Assembly (NCBI RefSeq): GCF_022549785.1
Contig: NZ_JAKZGO010000013.1
Span: 1 to 64,000, forward strand
From: Belliella alkalica
Lineage (GTDB): Bacteria > Bacteroidota > Bacteroidia > Cytophagales > Cyclobacteriaceae
Length of the DNA: 64,000 nucleotides
Direction: 5' to 3'
Below, in pieces: positions 46,203 through 54,177 of the stretch (the first letter of the stretch is position 1; each line of letters opens with the position of its first letter). The notes beneath the pieces are model-generated. The model had not been told where the DNA came from and did not search any database. It saw only the letters and a list, made by a program, of their open reading frames with translations. The translations under genes were made by a program, and so were the position numbers.

Positions 46203-46988
46203 CTAAAGTTTATACGCCAATCTAAATCCTGTCATAATTGCTCGCAAATTTACTTGATCAGGGACTATTAATATTGTTGATCCACCAGGTACCATTCTTT
46301 GATACATGATATAGTCAAAATCTGCAGAACGATATGAAAGGTTGAATCCTAAATCAAACTTCTTTGATAACGATATACTTGTCAATAAACCACTCTCAAG
46401 ATATAGACTGTTTGATCTTGGTCGATCTCCTTCGTGAATGACAGTTATTCCTTCCCATTCAACGCTCTCTAAATTGTAAAATGGAAATGTTAATCGAGAA
46501 AATCCTATTTTTTGAAATGGGCGAAATTCAACTGATTTGTTATTTAAAATAAATCTGTAACCTATTAGATAAGCTAAGTTTTGTACCTTATATTTTTCGT
46601 GAAAATTAACCTCCATAGGAAATTGATTTCTACTTAAATATTTATTTGCCAATTCTACATTGATAGCATTTGAAGATTGTCCAAAAGATAAACCATGCAC
46701 CCAGAACCTTCCTGCGAGAAAGTTGACCTCTAAATTTATATCACCTCCTCGTTTGGCATGTGCATGGTTTTTTTTTGAAAAATATCGAACATCTAATTGT
46801 TCATCACTTCCTTTTTCAAAAACCTTTTGATCAAATCCTTCTGTAGATGTTGAGGCAAACTTCCCAAGAGGTATAAGTGCTCCACCACCTACAGAAATTT
46901 CAAATCTACCTATATTGGTTTTATTATTTTGTGCGAATAGCTTATGTGAGAAAGAAACTAAGAGTACGAAAATGATTAATCTAGCCAT
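46203..46988 (-). CDS. Hypothetical outer-membrane barrel-like protein
   Basis: A 261-residue protein with a Sec signal peptide (MARLIIFVLLVSFSHKLFAQ) and many short amphipathic strands (FEISVGGGALIPLG, LAYLIGYRFILN, FDLGFNLSYRSADFDYIMY, MTGFRLAYKL), as in small outer-membrane barrels. No family recognised. The gene is AT-rich, begins 3 bp after the stop of a small secreted-protein gene, and lies within a block bounded by sbcD and a duplicate of its 5' end, so it may be a recent insertion. Confidence 0.6.
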   Translation of the reverse strand: MARLIIFVLLVSFSHKLFAQNNKTNIGRFEISVGGGALIPLGKFASTSTEGFDQKVFEKGSDEQLDVRYFSKKNHAHAKRGGDINLEVNFLAGRFWVHGLSFGQSSNAINVELANKYLSRNQFPMEVNFHEKYKVQNLAYLIGYRFILNNKSVEFRPFQKIGFSRLTFPFYNLESVEWEGITVIHEGDRPRSNSLYLESGLLTSISLSKKFDLGFNLSYRSADFDYIMYQRMVPGGSTILIVPDQVNLRAIMTGFRLAYKL

Positions 46989-46991
46989 GGA

Positions 46992-47216
46992 TTATTTCTT
47001 TAAGATGACTCTTTGTTCGTTTTCCATAATTGCTTTTGTAAATCCATGACAGTTGTAGGTTGCTTGGGTGTGGCAATCTGAGAGTCTCTTGGAGCCGTAT
47101 TGCACCCCAATCATCCAAAAATCATCCCCTTGGTTGGGATAGCAATAGTTGGATTGGGTGAATCCTTGATTGGAAAATAGGAAAAGCAAAATAGAAGTAA
47201 TGTGTATATGTTTCAT
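46992..47216 (-). CDS. Small secreted protein, possibly truncated
   Basis: A 74-residue product starting MKHIHITSILLFLFSNQGFTQ, a plausible signal peptide. The mature part contains SDCHTQATYNCHGFTKAI; the YNCHG segment resembles the start of a cysteine-peptidase-like domain in larger secreted proteins of Bacteroidota, but the product stops about 15 residues later. It may be the remains of a longer gene. An ATG upstream at 47279 is possible but gives a non-signal leader. Low functional certainty. Confidence 0.45.
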   Translation of the reverse strand: MKHIHITSILLFLFSNQGFTQSNYCYPNQGDDFWMIGVQYGSKRLSDCHTQATYNCHGFTKAIMENEQRVILKK

Positions 47217-47317
47217 AAAAAAGAAGTTAAATAGTTTAATGTGTATATAAAAATTTAATCTCGTAAAATCAAATTTCAAGGGGATAAAAAGGAGTTATTA
47301 GTTTTTTTGCTAAATGA

Positions 47318-47397
47318 ATATTTTGTTCTCCCGTTCTGGAAAAATCCTGTAATCTTTTTCCTAGGTGCCAATCTGCCGTGTGTAGGATTTTGATCAT
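47318..47397 (-). pseudogene. Decayed copy of the sbcD 5' end
   Basis: From the ATG at 47397 the first 21 codons encode MIKILHTADWHLGKRLQDFS plus R, identical in protein to SbcD with several synonymous changes, then diverge (TGEQNIHLAKK versus MEEQKLALEE) and stop within 43 codons. Homology also continues about 50-60 bp upstream of the start (GATTTT, GAAAATATT and TAAAT blocks). Not a functional nuclease. Confidence 0.85.
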
Positions 47398-47555
47398 AAA
47401 TCAAAAGTAAGTAGTGTGATTTTCAAGAAAATATTATAAATTCGTCAGCTTTTAAATATTAATGGAGTTTAAAGTCAGAATCTTCTTGTAACCATTGGAA
47501 ACGAGGTTCTTGATAAATGACATAAATTGGCACATGATTTGCCATGCAAGCGCTT

Positions 47556-48122
47556 ATGAAAAAAGTATTTACATTCCTATTTTTTGTGCTCACAGGAGTG
47601 TTTTCTGTGCAGGCACAAGTGGAAGAATTGGAGATAGAAAACAATTATACGGTAATTGATTCCACTTTTTTGATACAAGAGGGAGTAGCAAGCTACTATG
47701 GAACCCGATTTCATCTGAGAAAGACTGCAAATGGTGAAGTGTACAACATGGAACATTTGACCGCAGCCCACAAGAATCTTCCATTCGGCACGATGCTTAG
47801 AGTCGTTAATTTGAAAAATGAAAAGGAAGTATGGGTGCGGGTCAATGACAGACTTCCGCCAAATTCCAAAAGAGTGATTGATTTATCAAAAGGTGCAGCA
47901 AGAGAATTAGAAATGATCAGAGATGGAGTAGTGCGTGTTAGGCTGGAAGTTCCAGATCAAGAGACTATCGCATCACTGATGGAGTATTTTGATGAAAACA
48001 AACCAGATGATATCCGACTAAGGCTCTACCCAGTTCCATTGGAAGTTACTAGGCCTTCTATAGAATTGTTGGAGTTGATGATGGACTTGCCAGGAGATTT
48101 GGTTTTGTCTAGAGGGAAGTGA
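47556..48122 (+). CDS. RlpA-like double-psi beta-barrel protein
   Basis: A secreted protein of about 188 residues. Signal peptide [21 protein letters not shown] (start at 47556 rather than 47544), then the RlpA barrel: [40 protein letters not shown] and [12 protein letters not shown], with the conserved Asp of VNDR. Ends in a short helical tail without an SPOR domain. RlpA proteins are septal lytic transglycosylases or peptidoglycan-binding proteins; activity here is inferred. Lies between the sbcD remnant and the RAYT repeat block. Confidence 0.88.
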   Translation: MKKVFTFLFFVLTGVFSVQAQVEELEIENNYTVIDSTFLIQEGVASYYGTRFHLRKTANGEVYNMEHLTAAHKNLPFGTMLRVVNLKNEKEVWVRVNDRLPPNSKRVIDLSKGAARELEMIRDGVVRVRLEVPDQETIASLMEYFDENKPDDIRLRLYPVPLEVTRPSIELLELMMDLPGDLVLSRGK

Positions 48123-48173
48123 TTTTTTTTGCCAAACGGATTAGGTTTTAAACTATCTTTTAGCTTATCGGCC

Positions 48174-48714
48174 GTCCCTACGGGACATTTAGGAGCGCGT
48201 CCTTGGGTTGATCCTTGGCCGTGGGTTGAAACCCACGGTTAATACATCGGACGTGCCTTTGGCACTTTGTGGGTACAGGAGCTTTTTGAGTTCGTAGGTT
48301 GAAACCCACGGTTAGTATATCGTTCGTGCCTCTGGCACTGTGAGCTGAAGATCTACTAATGGATGTTTTTCAATATGTATTGTTGAGTTTGGAAATGTCG
48401 TTCATTCCTGCTGACCTTTGTGAAGGTGTGACTGTGGTTTAAAACCCACGGTTAATACATCGGACGTGCCTCTGGCACTGGAAAGGTTTAAAAGGCTATC
48501 AAATCTATGGATTGAAGTCTTTGATTAATATATCTCGTTTGCCTCTGGAACTTAAAGTTTGGAACTTTTGAATCTTACTTTTGCAGTATTGAGATTGTTG
48601 AGTTTTTGGCTTTTGTAGCTGTTAAAAAGCTCCATAGGAGCGGCCGAATTAATTGCCACGGTTTTCAAACCGTGGATAGAAATGACAGTATGTCCCCAAA
48701 AATGCCGTAGGCAT
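48174..48714. repeat. Composite palindrome block, left copy (RAYT-associated)
   Basis: A 540-bp gene-free block of hairpins: GTCCC-TAC-GGGAC (48174-48186), CCGTGGGTT-GA-AACCCACGG (48219-48238), GTGCC-TTT-GGCAC (48253-48265), two further degenerate copies of the latter pair (48297-48341 and 48434-48481), GCTCC-ATA-GGAGC (48629-48641), CCACGGTTTTCAAACCGTGG (48656-48675) and ATGCC-GTA-GGCAT (48702-48714). The block reaches the transposase stop codon. The same order of hairpins is repeated at 49285-49540. Confidence 0.85.
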
Positions 48715-48722
48715 GGGCGATT

Positions 48723-49184
48723 TTACTGGAGGTTTTTGAAAATGTATCTATCATCAAAATCTACATTGTATTTGTTCAAGAGTTTTTCATATTCATCTAA
48801 GAAGCTTACTTTTTGATGATGAGATTCTTGGTTTTTTATATAGTTGTAAACTTTGTCTATTTGCCCATAGCTGTATGAGAAAGCTCCAAACCCGTCTTGC
48901 CATTCAAACCTACAATTTAGATAATCTGATTCATTGAGCCATTTAGAGGATTTGGCTTTTACTGATTGCATTACTGTTGAGATTGAATGTTTTGGTTTTA
49001 AGCCAATTAAACAATGTATATGATCTGAAACGCCATTTACTATAAAAGTTTTACATTCGGTTTCATTTATTAGATTACCAATTACTGATAATAATTCATT
49101 TTTCCATTCTTTCTGGATCATAGCATTTCTGTACTTTACCGCAAAAACTGTCTGAATTATAATTGAAGAATAGGTATTTGCCAT
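48723..49184 (-). CDS. REP-associated tyrosine transposase (Y1_Tnp, IS200-like)
   Basis: A 153-residue HUH single-strand transposase of the TnpA/RAYT type. The HUH motif is SDHIHCLIG (His55 and His57). The catalytic Tyr is Tyr115 in the YxxxQ motif YIKNQ, and QTVFAVKYRNAMI is the usual N-terminal strand. No tnpB is present. It is bracketed by two copies of the same palindrome block, not by simple ends, which argues for a domesticated RAYT mobilising REP-like sequences. The ATG is at 49184. Confidence 0.92.
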   Translation of the reverse strand: MANTYSSIIIQTVFAVKYRNAMIQKEWKNELLSVIGNLINETECKTFIVNGVSDHIHCLIGLKPKHSISTVMQSVKAKSSKWLNESDYLNCRFEWQDGFGAFSYSYGQIDKVYNYIKNQESHHQKVSFLDEYEKLLNKYNVDFDDRYIFKNLQ

Positions 49185-49284
49185 AAATAGGAATTTTGGT
49201 TTAAAGAATGAACTAATTTAACATGGCTAGCTGAATGATAAAAGTTTGAGTAGGATATTAAACGTTTAAGTTTTGAGATCGTCC

Positions 49285-49540
49285 GTCCCTACGGGACTTT
49301 GAGGAGCGGGTCCGTGGGTTGGTCAGTGTCCGTGGGTTGAAGCCCACGGTTATTATGTCGTTCGTGCCTACGGCACTGTGAGGGGGCTAGGGTAGAATTC
49401 TCTGTTAATACACTAGCCATGCTTTTGGCTTTGGTAGCATGGAAACAGCTCCATAGGAGCGGCCGAATTAATTGCCACGGTTTTCAAACCGTGGATAGAA
49501 ATGATGGCAAGTTTCTAAAAATGCCGTAGGCATGGGCGAT
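49285..49540. repeat. Composite palindrome block, right copy
   Basis: Hairpins in the same order as the left block: GTCCC-TAC-GGGAC (49285-49297), CCGTGGGTTGAAGCCCACGG (49330-49349), GTGCC-TAC-GGCAC (49364-49376), GCTCC-ATA-GGAGC (49448-49460), CCACGGTTTTCAAACCGTGG (49475-49494) and ATGCC-GTA-GGCAT (49521-49533). The stretch 49448-49504 is identical to 48629-48685. The right block reaches nearly to the stop of the next gene; the left part of the spacer (49185-49260) shows nothing. Confidence 0.85.
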
Positions 49541-49556
49541 TTCTTTTGTTGGTCAA

Positions 49557-50249
49557 TCAGTTTTCTCCATAAATATTGATTAATTCTTCTGTGTCAGTCA
49601 CACTTCTCTCTACAATCCTTGGAAGAATAAAAATGCTAATAAATAAGTAACATAAACATATCAAAAGTATGCTTTGAAAAACTGATGGAAATACCCCGTC
49701 ATAACTCCCTGCTTGGCGATAAACAAACATATAAGAATACGTACAGGTCATTAATCCAAATTGGATATACTGGAAAATATTTTTGGATGCGATGTAGGAG
49801 GCATAACACTTGTATTTTTTGTGTTTGCGCCAGTATCGAATGACAATGGTAAAGAAAGTGATCAATATAAATCCTATCATCATCGCTATCCATGATTTGG
49901 AATCATCAAACCAAGTTGAGGACTGAAATAAAATCAACAAAACAAGCATGGGATAGATAATTCTATAGCTGGTCAATAAGTTTTTGAGTTCCTCCCTATA
50001 ATATCCTCTCAGTCTCTTTTCAATCATACCTTTGTAAGATTCTTCTAATCCCGCAAACCCAAAAATCCCAAATGAAGCATGGACTTTTCTAAATGCATCA
50101 GGCAAGCTGAGTGTCGGATTTTCTTCCATCAATTCTTCAACTCTGCAGGCTACATGATCTAAGATTTCATATTGTACATCGATTTCTGTGTAGCCTTTGT
50201 AAGAAATCAGTTTTTTGAGTTGGTCGATTTGGTTTTTATTTAACTTCAT
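49557..50249 (-). CDS. Paralogous 4-TM membrane protein 6 with N-terminal EILDH helical domain
   Basis: A 230-residue inner-membrane protein. Residues 1-75 are helical with YEILDHVACRVEELMEENPTL and LPDAFRKVHASFG; the D-H and terminal S-F-G fit the short helical domains (HAAS/DUF1700 or permease-prefix type) seen next to PadR regulators. Then four TM helices (about 100-116, 124-145, 165-185 and 193-215) and a short charged tail. Last of six paralogues. Its 5' end is nearly identical at DNA level to the neighbouring gene. Confidence 0.75.
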   Translation of the reverse strand: MKLNKNQIDQLKKLISYKGYTEIDVQYEILDHVACRVEELMEENPTLSLPDAFRKVHASFGIFGFAGLEESYKGMIEKRLRGYYREELKNLLTSYRIIYPMLVLLILFQSSTWFDDSKSWIAMMIGFILITFFTIVIRYWRKHKKYKCYASYIASKNIFQYIQFGLMTCTYSYMFVYRQAGSYDGVFPSVFQSILLICLCYLFISIFILPRIVERSVTDTEELINIYGEN

Positions 50250-50269
50250 AGATTTTCATGATTCTGGGC

Positions 50270-50959
50270 TCAATTCATTTGGTAAAGTTTGATTAGCTTT
50301 TCGGTATCGGCTTGGGTTCTTTCGAATACTTTTGGAAGGATAAATAAACAGCAAAACATCAACATTAGGATTCCTGTAATAGCAAGTACTCCGTAGTTAG
50401 ACCAAATGGTTTCGTTTTTCAAGGAGTTATTTAGCATGATATAGCTAAAGCTACATAATTGGTAAACAAATGAGACAAAAGCAAAGAAATTCCCTGTGGC
50501 ATTGAAGGAAGCATATTTTCGGTACTTTTTAAATTTCTTCCAATGTATTCCAGCTATAATAATTGCACAACCAATAAACAGCATCAAAAGTCCTCCTACC
50601 CATCCATTGGCTGAATCAAATGCAAAACGGATGTTATAAAACAACGTAAAAATGCCGAGTACAAGTAGTACTTTGTAGCTAGATAAAAATATTTTCAATT
50701 CTTCCCAAAAATATTTTCTGTGCCTTTTCCGAATCATTTTTTGATATGATATATCAAGTTCATTGAAACCTTTATTACCAAAAGAGGTATGTACTTTCAT
50801 AAAAGCATCAGGCAAATCGAGCGTCGGATTTTCTTCCATCAATTCTTCAACTCTGCAGGCTACATGATCTAAGATTTCATATTGCACATCGATTTGTGTG
50901 AATCCTTTATAAGAAATCAGTTTTTTGAGTTGCTCAATTTGGTCTTTAGTTAGCTCCAT
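50270..50959 (-). CDS. Paralogous 4-TM membrane protein 5
   Basis: A 229-residue protein. The N-terminal domain KLISYKGFTQIDVQYEILDH then LPDAFMKVHTSFG is almost identical to that of paralogue 6, whereas the four TM helices (VLLVLGIFTLFYNIRFAF, GLLMLFIGCAIIIAGIHW, FVSFVYQLCSFSYIML and GVLAITGILMLMFCCLFIL) have diverged. Ends FERTQADTEKLIKLYQMN, parallel to the tail of paralogue 6 (VERSVTDTEELINIYGEN). The start overlaps the stop of paralogue 4 by 14 bp. Confidence 0.75.
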   Translation of the reverse strand: MELTKDQIEQLKKLISYKGFTQIDVQYEILDHVACRVEELMEENPTLDLPDAFMKVHTSFGNKGFNELDISYQKMIRKRHRKYFWEELKIFLSSYKVLLVLGIFTLFYNIRFAFDSANGWVGGLLMLFIGCAIIIAGIHWKKFKKYRKYASFNATGNFFAFVSFVYQLCSFSYIMLNNSLKNETIWSNYGVLAITGILMLMFCCLFILPKVFERTQADTEKLIKLYQMN

Positions 50960-51635
50960 ATAAAAAAGGTTTAAGTTGGATAGAGTACACTGTGTAAAAT
51001 GCTCTTGCCGATAGGATAAACATGTAAATAATGATGCTTGAAATTATTGGATGATAATAAGTGATTGCGAAGTATCCGTCAAGATCAAGTATTTTTCTGC
51101 TTGTGTCGAATATTATCTGCCAGAAAACGGAACATGCTAAAAGGCAAGTCCACATGGCGTCTCTTTTTGCACTTACATAGCTTTTTTTCCTTAAAAGCAA
51201 TGATTTTTCACCCAAAGTGTCACGGCTGTGATAGATCCATGTTTGAAATATTGTTGGGAAGCCAAACCAAAGAAAGACGATAAGCGCTGTTGTTATGTTA
51301 AATGAATTTTCAAAGAATGTAAATCCTATAAAAACAGCCAGTACCAAAATAGGAATTTTGAATTTCAATTCCTCTTGTCCAATAGAAAAAAGAGACTTAA
51401 GAAAGGTGTAAAGGAAAAGCCAAATCAACGATATATGATGAAAGAACCTTAATTTGTAAATCTTCTGCCAACTCCAATTTGATTTTTCCTGTTCCCAAAA
51501 TGCCTCGACATCATTTATTCCTGATGCTTCATATTTGCAAAGTACATGGTCAAGAATTTCAAAATATAACTCTTCCCACCTGAAAGGTCTTTCTGCTAGT
51601 TTTTCCTCTAAATACTTTATATCTAATCTATTCAT
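50946..51635 (-). CDS. Paralogous 4-TM membrane protein 4
   Basis: A 229-residue member. N-terminal LDIKYLEEKLAERPFRWEEL then YFEILDHVLCKYEASG, again with the EILDH core but with a shorter and Trp-rich second half (FWEQEKSNWSWQKIY). At least four TM helices follow (SLIWLFLYTFLKSLF, IPILVLAVFIGFTFF, ALIVFLWFGFPTIF, DAMWTCLLACSVFWQIIF and IISSIIIYMFILSARA), so it may have one more than its siblings. Start overlaps the stop of paralogue 3 by 4 bp. Confidence 0.72.
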   Translation of the reverse strand: MNRLDIKYLEEKLAERPFRWEELYFEILDHVLCKYEASGINDVEAFWEQEKSNWSWQKIYKLRFFHHISLIWLFLYTFLKSLFSIGQEELKFKIPILVLAVFIGFTFFENSFNITTALIVFLWFGFPTIFQTWIYHSRDTLGEKSLLLRKKSYVSAKRDAMWTCLLACSVFWQIIFDTSRKILDLDGYFAITYYHPIISSIIIYMFILSARAFYTVYSIQLKPFLYGAN

Positions 51636-52300
51636 GACTTGATCAGTTTAAAGATTTTGAGATTGATGGAATGATAAAGAGATAGCGCATAGAGATTCAA
51701 AAGTGTGCTGTAGAACAGCATCAGAATCATGGCCCAATTTTCTAAACCATTGTTATTCAATATGATTGATGTAATAAAAAAAAAGAAATTACTCGAATTT
51801 AAAACGAACCAGTATCTTCCTAAAGCTGCCTGTAAGATTACATTTCTAGGTCTGAAATAACTTGGATTGAAAGAAAACCAAAAATAATTTCCTGAATGAT
51901 AAAGTAAGACTATCATAATCCCTAATGCTGGCAAAAAAGAAAAAACCATCATCACATCAAGGCTTATCGTTTTATAAACAACAATCAATAAAACTGTGTA
52001 AGTGAAAATCCCAAAAACTCTCCAAAAATCCATTTTCCAGAATTTTAGTGATTCTAATTGAGAATTTTTTAACTCACTGCTGACTGAGTTCAGCAGCTGT
52101 TTTTCCATTTCTCTTACCACTGACCAAGCGAATTCCTCATCCAATAATTCTTTTCTGGGATCAAATTCTTCTGGTTCTACTTGTTCTAATGCCGTGACAT
52201 AATGATCCAAAAGTTCATTGTAGATTTCTAAATAAGACAAATTTAAGCTGTCTAACCTGTCTTTGATGGTTTGGATTTCTATTTCAGTAAGGGTTCTCAT
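51632..52300 (-). CDS. Paralogous 4-TM membrane protein 3
   Basis: A 222-residue member: RTLTEIEIQTIKDRLDSLN then YLEIYNELLDHYVTALEQVE, with the E-L-L-D-H-Y core and an acidic linker (EPEEFDPRKELLDEEF). TM helices: VFGIFTYTVLLIVVYKTI, VMMVFSFLPALGIMIVLL, FFFFITSIILNNNG-type and WAMILMLFYSTLLNLYAL. The ATG overlaps the stop of paralogue 2 by 4 bp, indicating coupled translation. Confidence 0.72.
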   Translation of the reverse strand: MRTLTEIEIQTIKDRLDSLNLSYLEIYNELLDHYVTALEQVEPEEFDPRKELLDEEFAWSVVREMEKQLLNSVSSELKNSQLESLKFWKMDFWRVFGIFTYTVLLIVVYKTISLDVMMVFSFLPALGIMIVLLYHSGNYFWFSFNPSYFRPRNVILQAALGRYWFVLNSSNFFFFITSIILNNNGLENWAMILMLFYSTLLNLYALSLYHSINLKIFKLIKS

Positions 52301-52980
52301 ACCAATGCAGTTTTAGATTTGATTTTCCAGACCTCCATGAGTGTAATTGCATAGAATAAAAACAATACTGTTATAATAGCTGCTGCAGCAGGTATGAATA
52401 AGAAGGAACCATAATCGTCAAAGAGTATTTTAGGAAAATAGATCATCATATTTGTCAATGTTAATGGCATATGCAAGCGGAAAGAAAGAGGAGTCATAAA
52501 AGAGGACTTAATAGTCACTCCATTTCCTTTAAAAGATTTTTTGATAGGTAAGATTCTCTTCAACCACTGATACCCTAATGCAAGATTCATTGATAAAAGT
52601 AGGGCCAAAGGAGGAAATAAAAGAAATTTTATTTCCTGTTCACTCCTTGCTTGGGTCGATATAAAAAGCACCACTGCTAAAATGCCTGCAAAGTAAAGCC
52701 ATCTTGAAGTACAGAAATATTTTTTAATAACCATCCATTGGGTTTTTCCTAAACCGATGTTTATATTTTTATTGAATTGAGACTGCATGGAATGACAATA
52801 AGAATAAGTGAATTTTTGATCCAATTTAATTAGCTGTTCGTTAAACTGGTCTTCAGAGTAATTTTGCAAATGGCTCACATAATGGTCATAGATTTCCATT
52901 ATTATTTCTGCCGAATAAAGCACTTTTTTTTTGATGCTTTCTCGGATTTCTTGGAGTTCTATATTGGTTAGTTGACGCAT
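52297..52980 (-). CDS. Paralogous 4-TM membrane protein 2
   Basis: About 227 residues. ATG at 52980 (MRQLTNIELQEIRES) is chosen since it aligns with MRQLTEIELQEIRRS of paralogue 1; an upstream ATG at 52992 adds four residues. Core: EIIMEIYDHYVSHLQNYSED, then YSYCHSMQSQFN. TM helices: WLYFAGILAVVLFISTQ, FLLFPPLALLLSMNLALGY, MPLTLTNMMIYFPKILF and LFIPAAAAIITVLFLFYAIT. The C-terminus MEVWKIKSKTALV is identical to paralogue 1 except the first residue, showing recent duplication. Confidence 0.74.
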   Translation of the reverse strand: MRQLTNIELQEIRESIKKKVLYSAEIIMEIYDHYVSHLQNYSEDQFNEQLIKLDQKFTYSYCHSMQSQFNKNINIGLGKTQWMVIKKYFCTSRWLYFAGILAVVLFISTQARSEQEIKFLLFPPLALLLSMNLALGYQWLKRILPIKKSFKGNGVTIKSSFMTPLSFRLHMPLTLTNMMIYFPKILFDDYGSFLFIPAAAAIITVLFLFYAITLMEVWKIKSKTALV

Positions 52981-53005
52981 ATTTATATTCAATTGCTACT
53001 ATTTT

Positions 53006-53689
53006 TTATACCAATGCAGTTTTTGATTTTATTTTCCAGACTTCCAATAATGAAACTGTATAAAGTGTAAGCAATATTGTGATCATAGCCGCTCCAGCGG
53101 GTAAATAGGGGAATAAATCAATTTGGGAGAAAATTAATTTTGGAACATAGACAAAAAGTTGCGCCATCAAAATGGGAAAATACATGCGTTCAGTGATTGG
53201 TAGCGCCAAAGAAGAATTGATCGGGATTCCTATGTTTTTAAATGTTTTTTTGATAGGTCTAAGCTTCCTGAAATTTTGATATCCGAAGGAAATGTTAGCT
53301 ATCAGCAATAGAATCATGGGGGATAACAAAAGAACTCCCAATTCTTTTTCACTTCTTGCTTGAGTAGCTACATAAAATGCCAAAGCCATTATCCCTGCTA
53401 AATAGAACCATCTTGATGTACAAAAGTATTTTCTAATCACCATCCATTGTGTTTGGTGAATATCTTCTTTGGCTTTTTTATTGAATTTATACTGCAATGC
53501 ATGACAATATCCATAAGTGAACTTTTCATCCAGTTCAACAAGTTGTTCATTGAAATTATCTTCAGAAAATTCTTGTAAATGACTGATATAGTGATCATAA
53601 ATCTCCATAAGAATCTCAGCTGAGGAAATTTCTTTCCTCATAATGCTTCTCCTGATTTCCTGTAGTTCTATTTCTGTAAGTTGACGCAT
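53006..53689 (-). CDS. Paralogous 4-TM membrane protein 1
   Basis: A 227-residue member, the first after padR. Core EILMEIYDHYISHLQEFSED and YGYCHALQYKFN, then RKYFCTSRWFYLAG entering TM1; TM2 LGVLLLSPMILLLIANI, TM3 MYFPILMAQLFVYVPKLIF, TM4 YLPAGAAMITILLTLYTVSL, tail LEVWKIKSKTALV. Closest relative is paralogue 2. A 119-bp gap with AACCTT hairpins separates it from padR. Confidence 0.74.
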   Translation of the reverse strand: MRQLTEIELQEIRRSIMRKEISSAEILMEIYDHYISHLQEFSEDNFNEQLVELDEKFTYGYCHALQYKFNKKAKEDIHQTQWMVIRKYFCTSRWFYLAGIMALAFYVATQARSEKELGVLLLSPMILLLIANISFGYQNFRKLRPIKKTFKNIGIPINSSLALPITERMYFPILMAQLFVYVPKLIFSQIDLFPYLPAGAAMITILLTLYTVSLLEVWKIKSKTALV

Positions 53690-53699
53690 ATTTCCGATT

Positions 53700-53732
53700 A
53701 ACCTTTGAGGTCTTTTTTAGACCTTGAAGGTT
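53700..53732. repeat. AACCTT hairpin between padR and the paralogue array
   Basis: AACCTTTGAGGTCT-TTTTT-AGACCTTGAAGGTT with 12 of 14 positions paired, and a second weaker AAACCTTCGG/CCAAAGGTTT pair at about 53774-53806. Arms of this type recur in Bacteroidota spacers. It could partly terminate the padR transcript or set its ratio to the downstream genes. Confidence 0.65.
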
Positions 53733-53808
53733 TTAAGGTTTGTGATGGTATTTATACTATTTTCTTGTTTTAAACCTTCGGTGTTTTTAATGCCCCAAAG
53801 GTTTGGAA

Positions 53809-54153
53809 TCAAGCCAAGCCCGGTTTCCATTCTGGGTCTAGTATTCTTTGGAGATTGCCCACGAAGCTTTGTAGTTCTGACATCTTGGCGCTGACTTCCT
53901 TTTGACCGTCCTTGGTAAGGCTATAGTATTTCCTAACCCTGTTATCCACTTGTTGGATTTCTGTGGTCAGCATTCCTTCTGCTTCTAGCTTGTGCAGGGC
54001 AGGGTAGAGGGCTCCTTCGGTAATTTTAATTTCACCTTCGGTAAGTTCTTTGACCCTTTGGGTTATTTCATAGCCATACATTTTATCATTTTCCTCAAGA
54101 AGTTTAAGGATGATGGTTTGAAGGCTTCCTTTGATTAAGTTGTTGTTGGACAT
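53809..54153 (-). CDS. PadR family transcriptional regulator
   Basis: A 114-residue winged-helix repressor: KGSLQTIILKLLEENDKMYG, then YEITQRVKELTEGEIKITEG, ALYPALHKLEAEGMLTTE and RVRKYYSLTKDGQKEVSAKM, i.e. PadR subfamily 2 with a single C-terminal dimerisation helix. It heads the minus-strand array of six membrane paralogues. An inverted repeat overlapping its own -7 box supports autoregulation. Ligand unknown. Confidence 0.92.
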   Translation of the reverse strand: MSNNNLIKGSLQTIILKLLEENDKMYGYEITQRVKELTEGEIKITEGALYPALHKLEAEGMLTTEIQQVDNRVRKYYSLTKDGQKEVSAKMSELQSFVGNLQRILDPEWKPGLA

Positions 54154-54177
54154 AATGATTTTGATACATCAGTAACT

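Noticed and set aside
46203-47279. Insertion sequence or prophage between sbcD and rlpA
   Set aside because: No transposase, integrase or phage gene is visible there; only the duplicated sbcD end hints at an insertion.
48723-49184. Ordinary IS200 element
   Set aside because: No tnpB, no IS200-type compact ends; flanks are multi-hairpin blocks in direct orientation, more like a RAYT with REP sequences.
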